Below, piece by piece: positions 1 to 11,300 of a stretch of 64,000 bases of DNA. A program made the position numbers and the translations under genes. The stretch is from Pocillopora verrucosa (lineage: Eukaryota > Cnidaria > Anthozoa > Scleractinia > Pocilloporidae): the NCBI RefSeq assembly GCF_036669915.1, contig NC_089313.1, positions 6,990,128-7,054,127 on the forward strand, read 5' to 3'. The stretch's first letter is position 1, and each line of letters starts with the position of its first letter. The notes beneath the pieces were generated by a model. It made no database searches and had not been told where the DNA came from. It was given only the letters and a program-made list of their open reading frames with translations.

Positions 1-239
1 ATAGGTAGACCGCTACAAGGAAACAAGACTCAGTGATAAAAAGCCAGCATATACTCGCATAAGCAGAGGTCTGAGTAACTCTGGTTACAGGAGGCATACT
101 GCTTCTGTGAGGTCTTACATTCCTATGGCTATCTGCTAAGATTTTCAATGTTAGTGACCCCACTCATGGCTGTGTCTGCCCTCACTTATGGAAAATGTTA
201 CTGAGACCCCATGCACACCTACAAAGATAAAGGTTCTCT

Positions 240-450
240 TAACACTTCAAATCCCGCGAGTGACAGGGACAGAACTTACTTCTAAAATTTCAATGCAATA
301 TCAAGCAGACAAGTGATGAGAAAAAAGAAAAAAGAAAAAATTAGAGGATCATTAGTTGATCCAATTCCAGATTCTCTGAACTAACATCCTAAGAATTGTA
401 CGCCAGACAGTACAGAGAATTACTAAGGAAATCTTTGGAGGGAAAGGTTT
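240..450 (+). repeat. Dispersed intron repeat, type A
   Basis: Shares an ordered series of short phrases with copies near 34.96, 45.87, 56.33 and 58.26 kb: CAATATCAAGCAGACAAGTG, a run with ATGAGAA, TTAGTTGATCCAAT, CTGAACTAACAT, and GGAGAATTACTAA-like ends. It is a non-coding, MITE-like or SINE-like family. Confidence 0.6.
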
Positions 451-689
451 GAGAGAGTCAGAACTCAAGGAAGCAAGAGAATGCTTCCTTGGGAAAAAAA
501 CCCAGGAGTACAATTGATTTGTGATTAACTCTTTTGATGATTTTGTGGAAATCACTCATAGAACTTTCTTTATAAAATTGTATAAGAAAAATGAAACAGT
601 GGTAGCTTCCTATATGCAGACACCCTTGCTGTATGAAAATAGTGTCCATTTAACCCTTAAGCATCTAATTTCTCCTTGTTATACAACCT

Positions 690-830
690 CAGAATCAAAC
701 ATTAAGCTAAGGTCATGAGAATAAAGGAAATGATCACCAACTACAGTTTTTGATTGTTACCTTAGGAAAGTATTGGGAAAAGTATGGAGAATATTCATAC
801 TGATGTTCGGGTTTAAAGGGTGAGCTTCCA
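690..830 (+). repeat. Dispersed intron repeat, type B
   Basis: Contains GGTCATGAGAATAAAGGAAA, then a TTTGATTGTTA phrase and GTATGGAGAATATTCATACT. It matches a copy at 46.07-46.24 kb and reverse copies near 47.5, 49.8, 52.6 and 55.8 kb. Confidence 0.6.
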
Positions 831-928
831 CTGTACTGAAAGAGCTTAAATGTAACCAAAATAAGAAGAATTTTACGTAATCAAAGGATTTAAGAGTAAC
901 TACACTTAAAAGCGATAGGAAAGCTCAC

Positions 929-1129
929 CTTTGATTTTGCTTTGGGAAATTCGTGATAAATTGGTAAAAGTCTGAAAGATAGTGGAACTCTCTCAGGATG
1001 CCTGTTCACAGAAAAAGACTCCCAGATAGCTTTGTGCAAAGGTTTCTGATTAATATCAAGTCCCATAAGAGCTGTGAGGCCCAAAGGACGGGTCGCCAGT
1101 TCTGTCGGAAATTCGCTGGCTGCCGCCAT
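929..1129 (-). CDS. TRAPPC11: TRAPPC11, first coding exon (partial gene)
   Basis: TRAPPC11 is a subunit of the TRAPP III vesicle-tethering complex in ER-to-Golgi traffic and autophagy. This exon encodes 67 residues starting MAAASEFPTEL. It then follows the start of human TRAPPC11 as I know it: a LTxLxGLD segment, an A-W-(E/D)-x-F-x-x-NR segment, and RVP(L/I)SF followed by L-L-P and HE(F/Y)PK. The exon ends in phase 0 at an AAG/GTGAGC donor. The next conserved block of the family (YEWYIPKG) is not found between 1 and 928, so the rest of the gene lies off the left edge. The start is the first ATG of the frame, and MAAAS is a common eukaryotic N-terminus. The family call is from memory of the human protein and is fairly firm for such a short exon. 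Confidence 0.8.
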
Positions 1130-3194
1130 CTTTGTTTAGGCTAGAAATGTAACCTGGCCGGCTGAAACGTTGACCGGTAGTGACTGGAACGGAAATATAT
1201 ACGGACTCAGATTTTTTTTGCAGTAGTGGTGAATGGCTATCAGCGATTAAGTCGTTTTGCTTAAGGGTCGTTTCTTTAACGACCAGTTGTTAGCTATAAA
1301 AGCGTCTTAGGTCGTTTCGCCAACGTTTTAGGTTATTTCACCGACGTCTTTGGTGCTTTCAGCCATTGGCGCTTTCTTTCAAATATTTCAAAGCCAATCA
1401 ACTTTAAACCAGCTTATACCTCGATACCATGGGTCGAACGAGAATTTTCCGCATGGCACGTGCTGTGCGTTTCACTCAGTTTGGTCTCATTCACCGTGGA
1501 CGAATGAAAACCTCCAAATTTGTCCCTTACTTTGTATCGAAATCGATGGTTCTGCGCGTATCTTATCGACTTTGTCGATAAGTATCGAATCGACTTAAGC
1601 TTGGCTTGAATCGAATCGCTTTAGATGTTTTTATGGGTAATTGACGATCACTGCCACCAAAGCTCGGACGGGCTGGATAACTTTCCAAACGAGCCAACTC
1701 TCAAGCGTACAGAAAATATCCCCGGCCTCGCATAGTTTGCCAAGTCCCCTAGACGAAAGGAAATTTGATTACTCTTTCTTTTACCACTATCAAAACCTGT
1801 TTTTTAAATCATTTTTATTATCTTTTTACTCTTGGCCAACTTTTTCTCGATAACTCGGTTACCACCGGAAGGAATGCGTGATTTATGATTTGCTCATGTC
1901 GTCCGGCGTTCACACTCTCGTTCTTTCTTACGTGATATGTACTTGTAAGACCTGATATGGGCTCGATACAGTTTTCCCGTATTATATGAGTGATTCATGA
2001 CCTACGATAACCGCTAAATCTTGTATCAGTGTTGTATTTCCGAGGTGTCAAAGACATTGATGAGAGATCAAACATGAATAGCAAACCATCCTCGTTCATT
2101 ACTTATGCCGCTAATTGTCTGGGGTGGCTAAGTTATGGGAAAAAATTGTGGCCGAGGCAATAAGCAGCTGGGTACGAAAGAGCCAGCTGCGAAAAACGTC
2201 GCCGAAGGGGAGGCGGGGGTGAAAATTTCTTGAAAGTTGCAGGTTCTGATTCTCTTTGAAAATGCCCCAAATCTAAGCAACAAATATTTTAATCCTTACA
2301 ACTTGGTATGAATATCTCCATAAAGCTAAAATGAAATGTTAATCAACGCATTTGTGATGACTTTATGTTAAGCACTATAAAAGTTGTATGAATTCACAGT
2401 AGTTCTCATTATGTTATTGCCCAATCATGACCCTTCTTCTATGTTCGCTTGGAAAATTCGTTTACGTCACCCGTAAATTATAGTATTCCTTTGTGGTGCA
2501 CCCTCTCCCAGGAGAAATCCAGGATTGTCCCTGTCTTCAATACCTGCCAAGTACTATTGTTTCTCAAAAGAGTCTTAATTGAAACGATTCACGTAATTAT
2601 CATAAATCGAGTACCTATTCAGTTCGCGAGACGATTTTTATCGAGTTAATTCTCCCCGTTTTACTGCGACCGATCCAAGTACGCTTTGCCTGTGTAACAC
2701 TGGGGAAACGATACATTACTATTAGATGTTGCACATGCCAGTGAGATATATCACAGCATGGAATGTTCCTGTTCTGTTCTGCATTTGAAGACCTCTTTGA
2801 AGTGACCATCAGGCCAAGCTTACGCGTTTGCAGTTTAAGTAACGAGTCTAAAGTCGTGTTGTTAGGAACACTGAAAAGTGTTTGTCTTTTGTCGAGCACT
2901 TTCACATGATGAGAGGACCAGAAGTGGTTTTGTTTGTGAGTGTGATCTTCGAGCTTGGGTGAGTGTCAATAGAAATGATGTGATTTAAAATGGAAAGCAT
3001 TCCATCGCGCATGCAAAATGCCTATTGTTCTCGAGACATTTACTTGCAGTAGCGAAAAAATTCTAGATCTGTAATAGAAGCAGCGAGGCGTACACGAGAT
3101 GGTTTTAATTGGTCGTGATTTTGTGCCACTTCCCTCGGGGAATAATGGCATAGCTCATTAACTTATCAGGGCTGGGTTAAGAGACAAAGGAATA

Positions 3195-3610
3195 AAGGGG
3201 GTAAGTTTCTAAAGAACTGATGTGTGCTACGTCGGTGGGAGAGTGTAACAGGGTAATTACGTATTATCAATTGACTTGAGAACGTAAATTGGCCACCGTA
3301 AAGAGTTTAAAAGCTGATATTTCGAGCGTTAGCCCTTCGTGCAAATTTATCTTTCGAATCGGCACTCTTAATCCCCGCGGTATCAACTAGCGCTTTTCAT
3401 TTAACTAATTTTTTGAAAAGTTGTTTTCCCGTCACCACATTCCCACTAATATAGCGTAGCTCCATTTTCTGCACAAACATTTTTTAAACCCATACACAAT
3501 CCACAGTTCCTCCAATCCCTCTGACGAAGGGCTTACGCTCGAAACGTCAGCTTTTAAACTCTTTACGGTGGCCAATTTACGTAACAACTCAGTTGATAAT
3601 GCTAAATTAC
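3195..3610. repeat. Inverted-repeat element of the GACGAAGGGC family
   Basis: The left arm (about 3195-3350) reads AATTGGCCACCGTAAAGAGT, a TTTCGAGCGTTAGCCCTTCG phrase and flanking bases. The right arm (about 3515-3610) reads GACGAAGGGCTTACGCTCGA, then AAACTCTTTACGGTGGCCAA, which is the reverse complement. Related single arms occur at 35.34, 58.87 and 61.67 kb. No transposase is present, so this is a non-autonomous element. Confidence 0.7.
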
Positions 3611-3949
3611 CCTGCTAAAAAACAAAGGCCGCGCAAAAGTTATTGTTTGTGCTATTGTTTCGTCTTATCACACATCTGCCCGATGATTTTTAAAGCTGGC
3701 TATTCAATGTACTTAAGCTTACCAAAAACGGTTTGCGCATAAATTTCTGCCAAAGGCAATGGCATGCCAAAATCTTGTTGAAAATTGTGAAATCAACGAA
3801 TATGTCACGTCATTGCAATTTTTGCCAAAATTTTTCCCAGCTCCGAATCTGATTATCCGAAGAGTTTAATCACTCGATTTCTTAGAAAATGCTTCAGGCG
3901 TGTAACTAAAGGTTTCTCTAAATCATTTGCCGTTTATGGAACCTGGAAC

Positions 3950-4021
3950 ATGCAAGTGAAAGCTAGATCCAAAGTTTTGTTGTTTTTGCTAGCAACTTCC
4001 ATGCAACTATTTAACTCACCG
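3950..4021 (+). other. Possible signal-peptide exon of the downstream gene
   Basis: An ATG here opens a 24-codon frame, MQVKARSKVLLFLLATSMQL and four more residues: a basic start followed by a hydrophobic core, as in a secretion signal. The frame ends at CCG before a weak donor (GTACTC). The acceptor-like sequence ending at 4339 is in the matching phase 0 and would join it to the downstream frame at residue KSSEVDD. This would make the beta-helix protein secreted. The donor is poor, so this is a hypothesis only. Confidence 0.3.
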
Positions 4022-4240
4022 GTACTCTTTTTGTTATCAGAGTTGTTTCCTTTTCATTAAATTCAGGGCGAGTGAAACATCGGCAAAGTATTTGTACGCC
4101 CGTTGGTTCCCGTGCGAATCTCTTGTTTTCGTGAAAAATCCTGGGGTTTACCCGAGTTCGGTTGATGCGTAAGATATGGTAATTGCTTTGTTTGGCCAAA
4201 CGATGAATCCTAATGCAATGTTGATTTGTTTTGTTTAAGG

Positions 4241-5755
4241 ATGGGGATAAGTTGTGCCCGAAAGGCATTTGGTAGAGAAAGCACGGCACAGAACACATTT
4301 TTTGGACGCGAGGGAGAGCGGCAATACGTTATCAAACAGAAATCGAGTGAAGTCGATGATGGAGAGTTTTTTCTACTACGTCCAAACTATTTAGCGTCGG
4401 AACCAGAGAACATACCCGCTGGAATGACAAACGTGAAGCATCCTGGCAGATTCTTAACTGCTGCTGTTGGGGATGGAATCTCGGACGACACGTCTGCCAT
4501 TCAGGCCATCGTTAATCACGCTGCAAGTTCCAAAAATAATAAGGTATTCTTCCCTCGAGGTGAATACCTAGTAAGCAGTAATATCGCCATCCCTGGCCCG
4601 GTGGAACTTCACGGAACACAGAGCGGTATCGCAGTTATCAAGTCCTCAACTCCTTATGTTTTTCAAGTTTACAATGCTTCACCAGTGAAATCGGTTTCAT
4701 TGAATAATGTGTACTTCGACGGAATTCGTGTGAATTTTGACGGTGGAGTCAATCGAGAAGTCCCTGGACCAACAGCTATGAGTAACGTTACCATAAACAG
4801 CTGTGTATTCTTTTCATCCGGAAGGCCAACTCCGAGAAACGCTGAGAGGGAGCAGTTGGAAATGATGGACCTTAGAAACAGTAATGTGTACAGAAACATC
4901 TTTTTGCGCGATTCTAATGCGTATGGAGTTGCTTCAAAATTTACCTTCACTGTGGGTGTAGAGGTGAGAGAAAACATATGTGGGCTGGATTTAGGCAAGA
5001 TAGGCTGGTTAGCCACCAAAGTTGAGCCAGCATGGTACTGGCGAGATCAAAAACAAAAATTAGAATTCCTTATGACTCATTACAATCTGGAATCTGATCA
5101 AGGCTTCTTTCAAAGTTGTTGTTATGAAGCGTGCGACGAAAGGATGAGAATCGTGAAAAATATCTTCAACGGAAGCCCAAACACAGGTCGTTTCCGAGAC
5201 CACGTGATGTACCTCAAAGGCTTCAATATGATGGAAGTTGTAAGTAATTACGTCAGAGGCTGGCCAGCGGATTATTCAGGGGGCATTAAAGCTCGAAATG
5301 GAAAAAATCTATTGGTTGCCCGTAATTACCTCGACGACACAGGTATTTTTTTGTATACTCACAGAACAATCAATCCATGTCTCTTTAATGGTTTGAAGAA
5401 CGTTGTCATCTACAGAAATCACATCGTGCAACGAACCAATCCTGGTCATCTCACAAGTGGTATCTATTATTACGAGCCCCATGATATTGGAATAGATTGG
5501 AACATCACTTACTCCGCTAATGTATTTGAGATCCTTGGAGTAAGCGACCCCACTAATTACATATGTATCTGGCTGACCAATGGCGATCTTTCTCAACATC
5601 ACGTGCTCCAAGACAACGTCTATTATGGTACCAAAATGCCTGTGAAGCTGTATGCTGACGACAGTACTCCATTGCATGAAACAGAGAAAAACAACGATAG
5701 TATTACAAATTGGTACAACTATCCACTGTACAAGCTAAACATTCCCCCTTATTAG
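4241..5755 (+). CDS. Pectate-lyase-superfamily beta-helix protein
   Basis: A single uninterrupted exon of about 504 residues. The segment GDGISDDTSAIQ near residue 85 is the signature start of the pectate lyase 3 / GH28-type right-handed beta-helix fold (known for the family). The rest shows the irregular N-V-x-I-x-x-N pattern of beta-helix coils, such as SNVTINSCVF and LKNVVIYRNHIV. Substrate and catalytic residues cannot be assigned, and the protein may bind or cleave polysaccharide. The first in-frame ATG (4241) directly follows an acceptor-like TTTAAG, so the true N-terminus may come from an upstream exon; as written it has no signal peptide. The 3' part and the downstream flank recur at 31.57-32.9 kb. 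A possible polyA signal AATAAA lies at about 6441. Confidence 0.75.
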   Translation: MGISCARKAFGRESTAQNTFFGREGERQYVIKQKSSEVDDGEFFLLRPNYLASEPENIPAGMTNVKHPGRFLTAAVGDGISDDTSAIQAIVNHAASSKNNKVFFPRGEYLVSSNIAIPGPVELHGTQSGIAVIKSSTPYVFQVYNASPVKSVSLNNVYFDGIRVNFDGGVNREVPGPTAMSNVTINSCVFFSSGRPTPRNAEREQLEMMDLRNSNVYRNIFLRDSNAYGVASKFTFTVGVEVRENICGLDLGKIGWLATKVEPAWYWRDQKQKLEFLMTHYNLESDQGFFQSCCYEACDERMRIVKNIFNGSPNTGRFRDHVMYLKGFNMMEVVSNYVRGWPADYSGGIKARNGKNLLVARNYLDDTGIFLYTHRTINPCLFNGLKNVVIYRNHIVQRTNPGHLTSGIYYYEPHDIGIDWNITYSANVFEILGVSDPTNYICIWLTNGDLSQHHVLQDNVYYGTKMPVKLYADDSTPLHETEKNNDSITNWYNYPLYKLNIPPY

Positions 5756-8308
5756 ACTGTGCTAAATAACATCTATTGTTATTTGATTATCGAGCTTTTA
5801 TTTGCATCGGTGATCGAAGAATTATCCTTTTTAAGATTACAGCGCTCCAGAAGGATTGGAGCGAGTGATGAAAGAATCAGTTTTTTCTAATTAAAATCAA
5901 AGTGTTCAGTTTAATTATAATCAAAGATGGAGCCGCTCTAAGTTAGGAACTTGCGCGAGCGGATATTTTTGCCCGATTACTGAGGAACTTCAAGTTGGGG
6001 GTAACGTAACTTAAAGTTTGAGGTGACGCAACCATGTTTCGAGGCGACGGAACTTGGTGCGACCGTCCAGGAAGGCAACTTGTCTCGTACCCAGGCCTTG
6101 TGCGGCCGGCCAAGCCTTTATATCAGTTACACAGTGGGTACGAGACTAGGGAACGACATCATCTGTTACACCTGTTACCTATCAAATACTATTTTATCTT
6201 CAAAATTTTAATTTCTTGATAGGCACAAGAAAGTTCAATTGTGTGCAAGTGAAGAGAAATGTGAATTTTTCTTTAACAAAAGGTATACTGGGGCACTTCA
6301 GTACGACATAAGGGGGGTCGGGAGGGTGGTAGCGAGCAGCCGATTGAATGACTGATTGATAACTTTATTTATCCACAGAAAAGAACTCCTTCAACTTGAT
6401 TTATAAGTAAAATATCTAATTCTGTTTGGCTATTCTATCAAATAAAGCAAGATAAATTCTGTCATGCCTGAGGCTGCTTTGCACATCAACATGGATGTTG
6501 CTACTAGCCTTTGGTGATTTGATGATTAAGAGTGTGTCCACGAGAGCACCAGGCAGTCTTGCTACGTGCCATCTCACTGATTCCAATGAAACTTTGCCGG
6601 TTTCAAGGGTCTACCCCAAAACTCAAAAAGACAAACTGGTTTCTGTTTTGTTTTTTTCCGGGGGTGAAATGGACCACCCTCCCCCTCCCTGCATTTATCT
6701 CCCACCAAACGCGTGGGAGATAAATAAAAGTTTTTACCTTCTCAGTTTGTTCCGTCAAAAAACGCTTTTAATTTGAAGTCACGTCGACCTCGACAGAAAA
6801 GTTAGGCTCACCCTGTCAGAATCAACAGTTTGATAACGTAAATATCTAATAAAGTACGTCATTGTCCTTTTATCACAGTAATGAAAAAATTTGCATTTGC
6901 TCACGCTCGCCACATTTATTCTTTGGAAAGTTATTTTACGGGAGGGCAATGTCACTTAGCTTGGCCTGTCTTGACTCTGACTGACGAAAATTGCCGACGA
7001 TGCGGCGAGGTGAGCCCCATGAAATTATTGTCAAATGTTTTAAAAACTTTTTCTACCACAACAGAAACAAAAGCTGGTCGCTTACAAAATTTCAAAATGA
7101 CTTCTAAATTTTGCTAAATCTTAATTTTCTCGTACAGGGCCAACGCACCTTCAATGGTTCTTTTATTTGATGTTTTACTTCTATGTAAAGATTAGTCTCT
7201 ATAGCACCCAATGACTCAACATCGCGAGGTCGGTTAATCAGGATTCTGAGAACTGTCTTCCGTATTGACCGTACACGATACGAAGGGGTCGGTGGTTTGA
7301 AACATAGCTCACGGAAAGGTTTCCAAACAAACGCAGGAAGAATTCATCTCTTTAATTTCCTTTTTGAAGCAGAGCGAAGTGGAGGAGGGAGGGGGGTGGG
7401 ACGTGTAGGTTGGGGTAGGAATGAGAATTCCTCATGCGCACATGCGTGGACCGCATGCAGACACTCCTACCACTTGCATCATTTATCCCACCACCTTGCC
7501 GCCTTAACAGTGAACAACAGTGCTATCTGTTTTACTCTGTAACCTGGTTAAAACAAACGCTCACGATATTTTCTAAGATTTCTCTCAAGCCGTCTTTTAT
7601 TTTAGCGTCTTTGAAATTACTACATAATCCCTTTAGAAACTTTGCCAAAAATTGTATAAAGTGTGCTAAAAAACAAGAATATTTTGATTCCCTGAACAAC
7701 ATTTTGACAATGATCTGAATTAAAAACAATTAAATCACTATGCAAACATACTTTAACTCAAACATTACAATGCCTAAGTGACTTGTTGAACCAGTTTCAA
7801 AATATTGCTGCCGTAATTTTTCCACTTGATACTGATTAAGTTTTTGACCTTGAAAGCTTTTTCGATGGTTCTATTTGGAAATCCATGAATTTTTTTTCCA
7901 ATCTTTTAAGCACTCAGAAGTAGAACTGGAACTGACCAAAAGAAAAGCTTTTCGTAAAGATTTTAAATAAAAAAATTTAGGATTCTGTTAACGAAACCTA
8001 TAACAAAAGGCTTTGTAAGAAAACCCTGTAAGACTTAACTGGTTCGTTTTTGATGCTTAAACTACTGTTTTAACTTTGCTGATTTCACTTTGCTTAAGAG
8101 CCCTAAGTCAATAATGTTTCGTGCTAATTATATCGGCCGGATAAGACAATTTTTGTGCAGAAAAAATATTCTCGGATACGTAACCAATACCTCCTTCTGA
8201 GAAGATCGGAAAAGAGAATGTAAAAAATTGAAATTAATGTCCTTAATTTGAGGTTGCCCTTTCCTTAATTACACAATAAAATAACGGATAGAGTATTTTC
8301 TCTACTTA
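5756..8308. other. Intergenic region and 3' flank
   Basis: The first ~780 bases (to about 6540) are the 3' flank of the beta-helix gene and recur at 32.2-32.9 kb. From 6.55 to 8.3 kb I see AT-rich DNA with short chance ORFs and no splice-supported exons. Confidence 0.5.
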
Positions 8309-11300
8309 TTATATTTGGTTATCCGTCGAAAAGTCTCTAAGGTCTGTTTCCTTCGAGCTATTCTCATCTTCTTTCCTGTAACAAACGTAAAAAAAAACAA
8401 TTATAAATAACTTTATCAACATTTCTTAAATAAAGAAAATACAGTTCTACCAGGCGTAATACGTAGGCAAATGTACACTTGCATCTGATTGGCAGAGAGG
8501 CCCTTTCGAGATTCTATATTTTACACCCAACAGGAAGAATAAATTGTTATTTTTTGAAAGAAACAAAAAAAAGGGTATAAAACCAACTTTGATTTTCAAG
8601 GTGACAAAGGATCACCGCCGACAGTCAGCGACCAGTAAGTCAAAGCCACCTTCACATCTAATTTAACTTTAATTTATGAAATACCTGTCCTCACCGAGTC
8701 TTACCTCTGCTTGCCAAACTCGAGCCTCACATCATCTCCAATCAGCGTAAACGAAGCCCACTCAGACACTTTGGTAAAGCCGTTTTTTCTCATCCACTTC
8801 ATGGCCTGATGAAGGGATTCACCGGCACTTTCTCCTTCAACAAGGTGTTTGTAGAACCGACTCATCAGCTGCTCTGTTGCTGAGTCTGAAATGGTCCATA
8901 GCGCAACCAACACAGAGCGAGCACCGGATCCTAAGAACGCGCGGGCAATTCCTATAACTTCCTCGGCTCTCATCTGTCCACTTCCACTGTGAGAGCAGCT
9001 AAGCACCACCAGTTTAGCTCTGATTTTTACTCGTGAGACATCAGCCATCGTCAACATGTAAGCTTCCTGTGGTAGGATAGCGTTTCGACCGTTAGGAGCA
9101 GGAATGGGAGAGAGGGCAATTTCTCCCCTCTCGGCGTTACAATGGGCAGCAAAATGTATCAGGCTCACTGAACTTATCCGCTCAAGTACCGCCTGCTTTG
9201 TTGCTTCCTCTTCTAGTAGAGGCGGAACACCCACCAGTCGTCCGATCATCTCCGCTTCCTTTCTTGCACCTGGCAATGGTTGCAGCCCATCAACCTTGGG
9301 ATTGCCTATAATCAAGGCACCAGTGTTGCTGTGATAATCCTCTGGACTATCTTGAATGATCTTGAGTGTTGTCAAAGAAGGAATGACACGGATCCTATGA
9401 GTCTCCGACAGGTATTGGGCCCCCTCCTTTTCACGGAGAGCAGCAAACGGAACTTGGTACAAACAGCGGTCAGGGACGATTATGACTTCAGGCTCCTCAA
9501 GCAAATCATAAACGGGGGCAATAAACATTTTGTAACACAAAGATAGACTTGAAATGACTCCTTCGTTCTTGTCCTCGTGTTCCTCCACGAGTCGCAATCT
9601 TGCTGAGCTCTTTTGCCCGAGGGAGAGAGGTTGCAAACAATCTGCCAAAAATTTACTTAAAGGCAAATCTTTGGGCAACCCAGCCTGAACTAGATTCTCT
9701 TCCACAGATATTCTTTTAAAGTGAAGGACTCCACTTGTTTTCAAGATCCACAAATGCAAATCATTTTGAAAATAAGAAATGTACAGACAAGTACAGTTGT
9801 CTTCCTTTCTAGAGATGTCTTCAATGCCAAACCAAGATTGTGGATTAGCAGAGATGTGCGTTTCAACCGAGTACTTCTCTGTCATCAAGTATGATAGGCC
9901 TCTGGCTCGAACCAACTCCTCAACGTAAAGAGCATCCCGAGAATTTCCGGTGGCACAAAGCAACTTAGAAAGCAGCTTGTGGGTAAATGTTCCTGAGTCC
10001 TCCAGAAATGATGTTCTGAACTGATCACTGGCGCCCAAGAAAGATCTCAGCTCCTCATACTTTTCAATGCACAGGTGAAGACACAAAAGGGAGTCTTTGA
10101 GTTTATTTTGAAATAAATACAAAATAGCGTGCTCTTGAAGGATTTGGAACTCTTTTCTTCTGTCTCCAATATCTCTAGATATGGATAAAGCTTTCTCCAA
10201 GCATACTTCCGAAGCTTCATAATCTCCAACAGTTCTAGACACAACTCCAAGGTTTGCAAGATCTGCTGCCTCCCCTTCCTTATCACCAATTTCAGTTCTG
10301 ATAACGAGCGCTTTGTGGAGATGCTCTTTAGCCTTGTCGTATTGCCCGAGCGACTGAAACACAGTTCCTAGGTTTCCATAACATGATGCTTCTCCTCTTC
10401 TGTCGCCAATTTCAGTTCTGATGACAAGCGCTTTTTGGAGATACTCTTTAGCCTTGTCGTATTGCCCGAGCGACTGAAACACAGTTCCTAGGTTTCCATA
10501 ACATGATGCTTTTCCTCTTATGTCGCCAATTTCAGTTCTGATGGCGAGGGCTTCTTGGAGATACTCCTTAGCCTTGTCGTATTGCCCGAGCGACTGAAAC
10601 ACAGTTCCTAGGTTTCCGTAGTCAGTTGCCTCTCCTTCTCTGTCGCCAATTTTAGTTCTGATGACAAGCGCTTTTTGGAGATACTCGTTAGCCATGTCGT
10701 ATTGCCCGAGCGACTGAAACACAGTTCCTAGGTTTCCATTACATGATGCTTCTCCTCTTCTGTCGCCAATTTCAGTTGTGATGACAAGCGCTTTTTGGAG
10801 ATACTCTTTAGCCTTGTCGTATTGCCTGAGCGACTGAAACACAGTTCCTAGGTTTCCATAACATGATGCTTCTCCTCTTCTGTCGCCAATTTCAGTTCTG
10901 ATGGCGAGGGCTTTTTGGAGATACTCTTTAGCCTTGTCGTATTGCCCGAGCGACTGAAATACAGTTCCTAGGTTTCCATAACATGATGCTTTTCCTCTTC
11001 TGTCGCCAATTTCAGTTGTGATGACAAGCGCTTTTTGGAGATACTCTTTAGCCTTGTCGTATTGCCCGAGCGACTGAAACACAGTTCCTAGGTTTCCGTA
11101 GTCAGTTGCCTCTCCTTCTCTGTCGCCAATTTCAGTTCTGATGGCGAGGGCTTCTTGAAGATACTCTTTAGCCTTGTCGTATTGCCCGAGCGACTGAAAC
11201 ACAGTACCAAGATTTCCGTAGTCAGTTGCTTCTCCTTCCCTGTCGCCAATTTTAGCTCTGGTGACGAGCGCTTTTTGGAGATACTCGTTAGCCATGTCAT

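Larger units (their letters stand above)
1..928. other. TRAPPC11 intron 1 (part), with repeat copies
   Basis: This stretch follows the donor of the TRAPPC11 exon on the minus strand and runs off the window. I see no coding exon. Two copies of the dispersed short-repeat family described below occupy about 240-450 and 690-830. The small open frames here are inside the repeats and do not look coding. Confidence 0.5.
1130..4240. other. Intergenic region between divergent genes
   Basis: No convincing exon was found between the TRAPPC11 start (minus) and the beta-helix gene (plus), apart from a possible signal-peptide exon at 3950-4021. Promoters of both genes should lie here. The only clear structure is the inverted repeat pair at about 3195-3350 and 3515-3610. 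Confidence 0.5.

Noticed and set aside
2615-2905. 96-codon minus-strand frame in the TRAPPC11 upstream region
   Set aside because: No recognisable domain and no support from splice sites or neighbours.
4011-4298. 95-codon minus-strand frame upstream of the beta-helix gene
   Set aside because: Shadow of the plus-strand coding start with no motif or codon pattern of its own.
7297-7718. Overlapping plus-strand frames of 81 and 94 codons
   Set aside because: Low-complexity G-rich then AT-rich translation; no start context, no motif.
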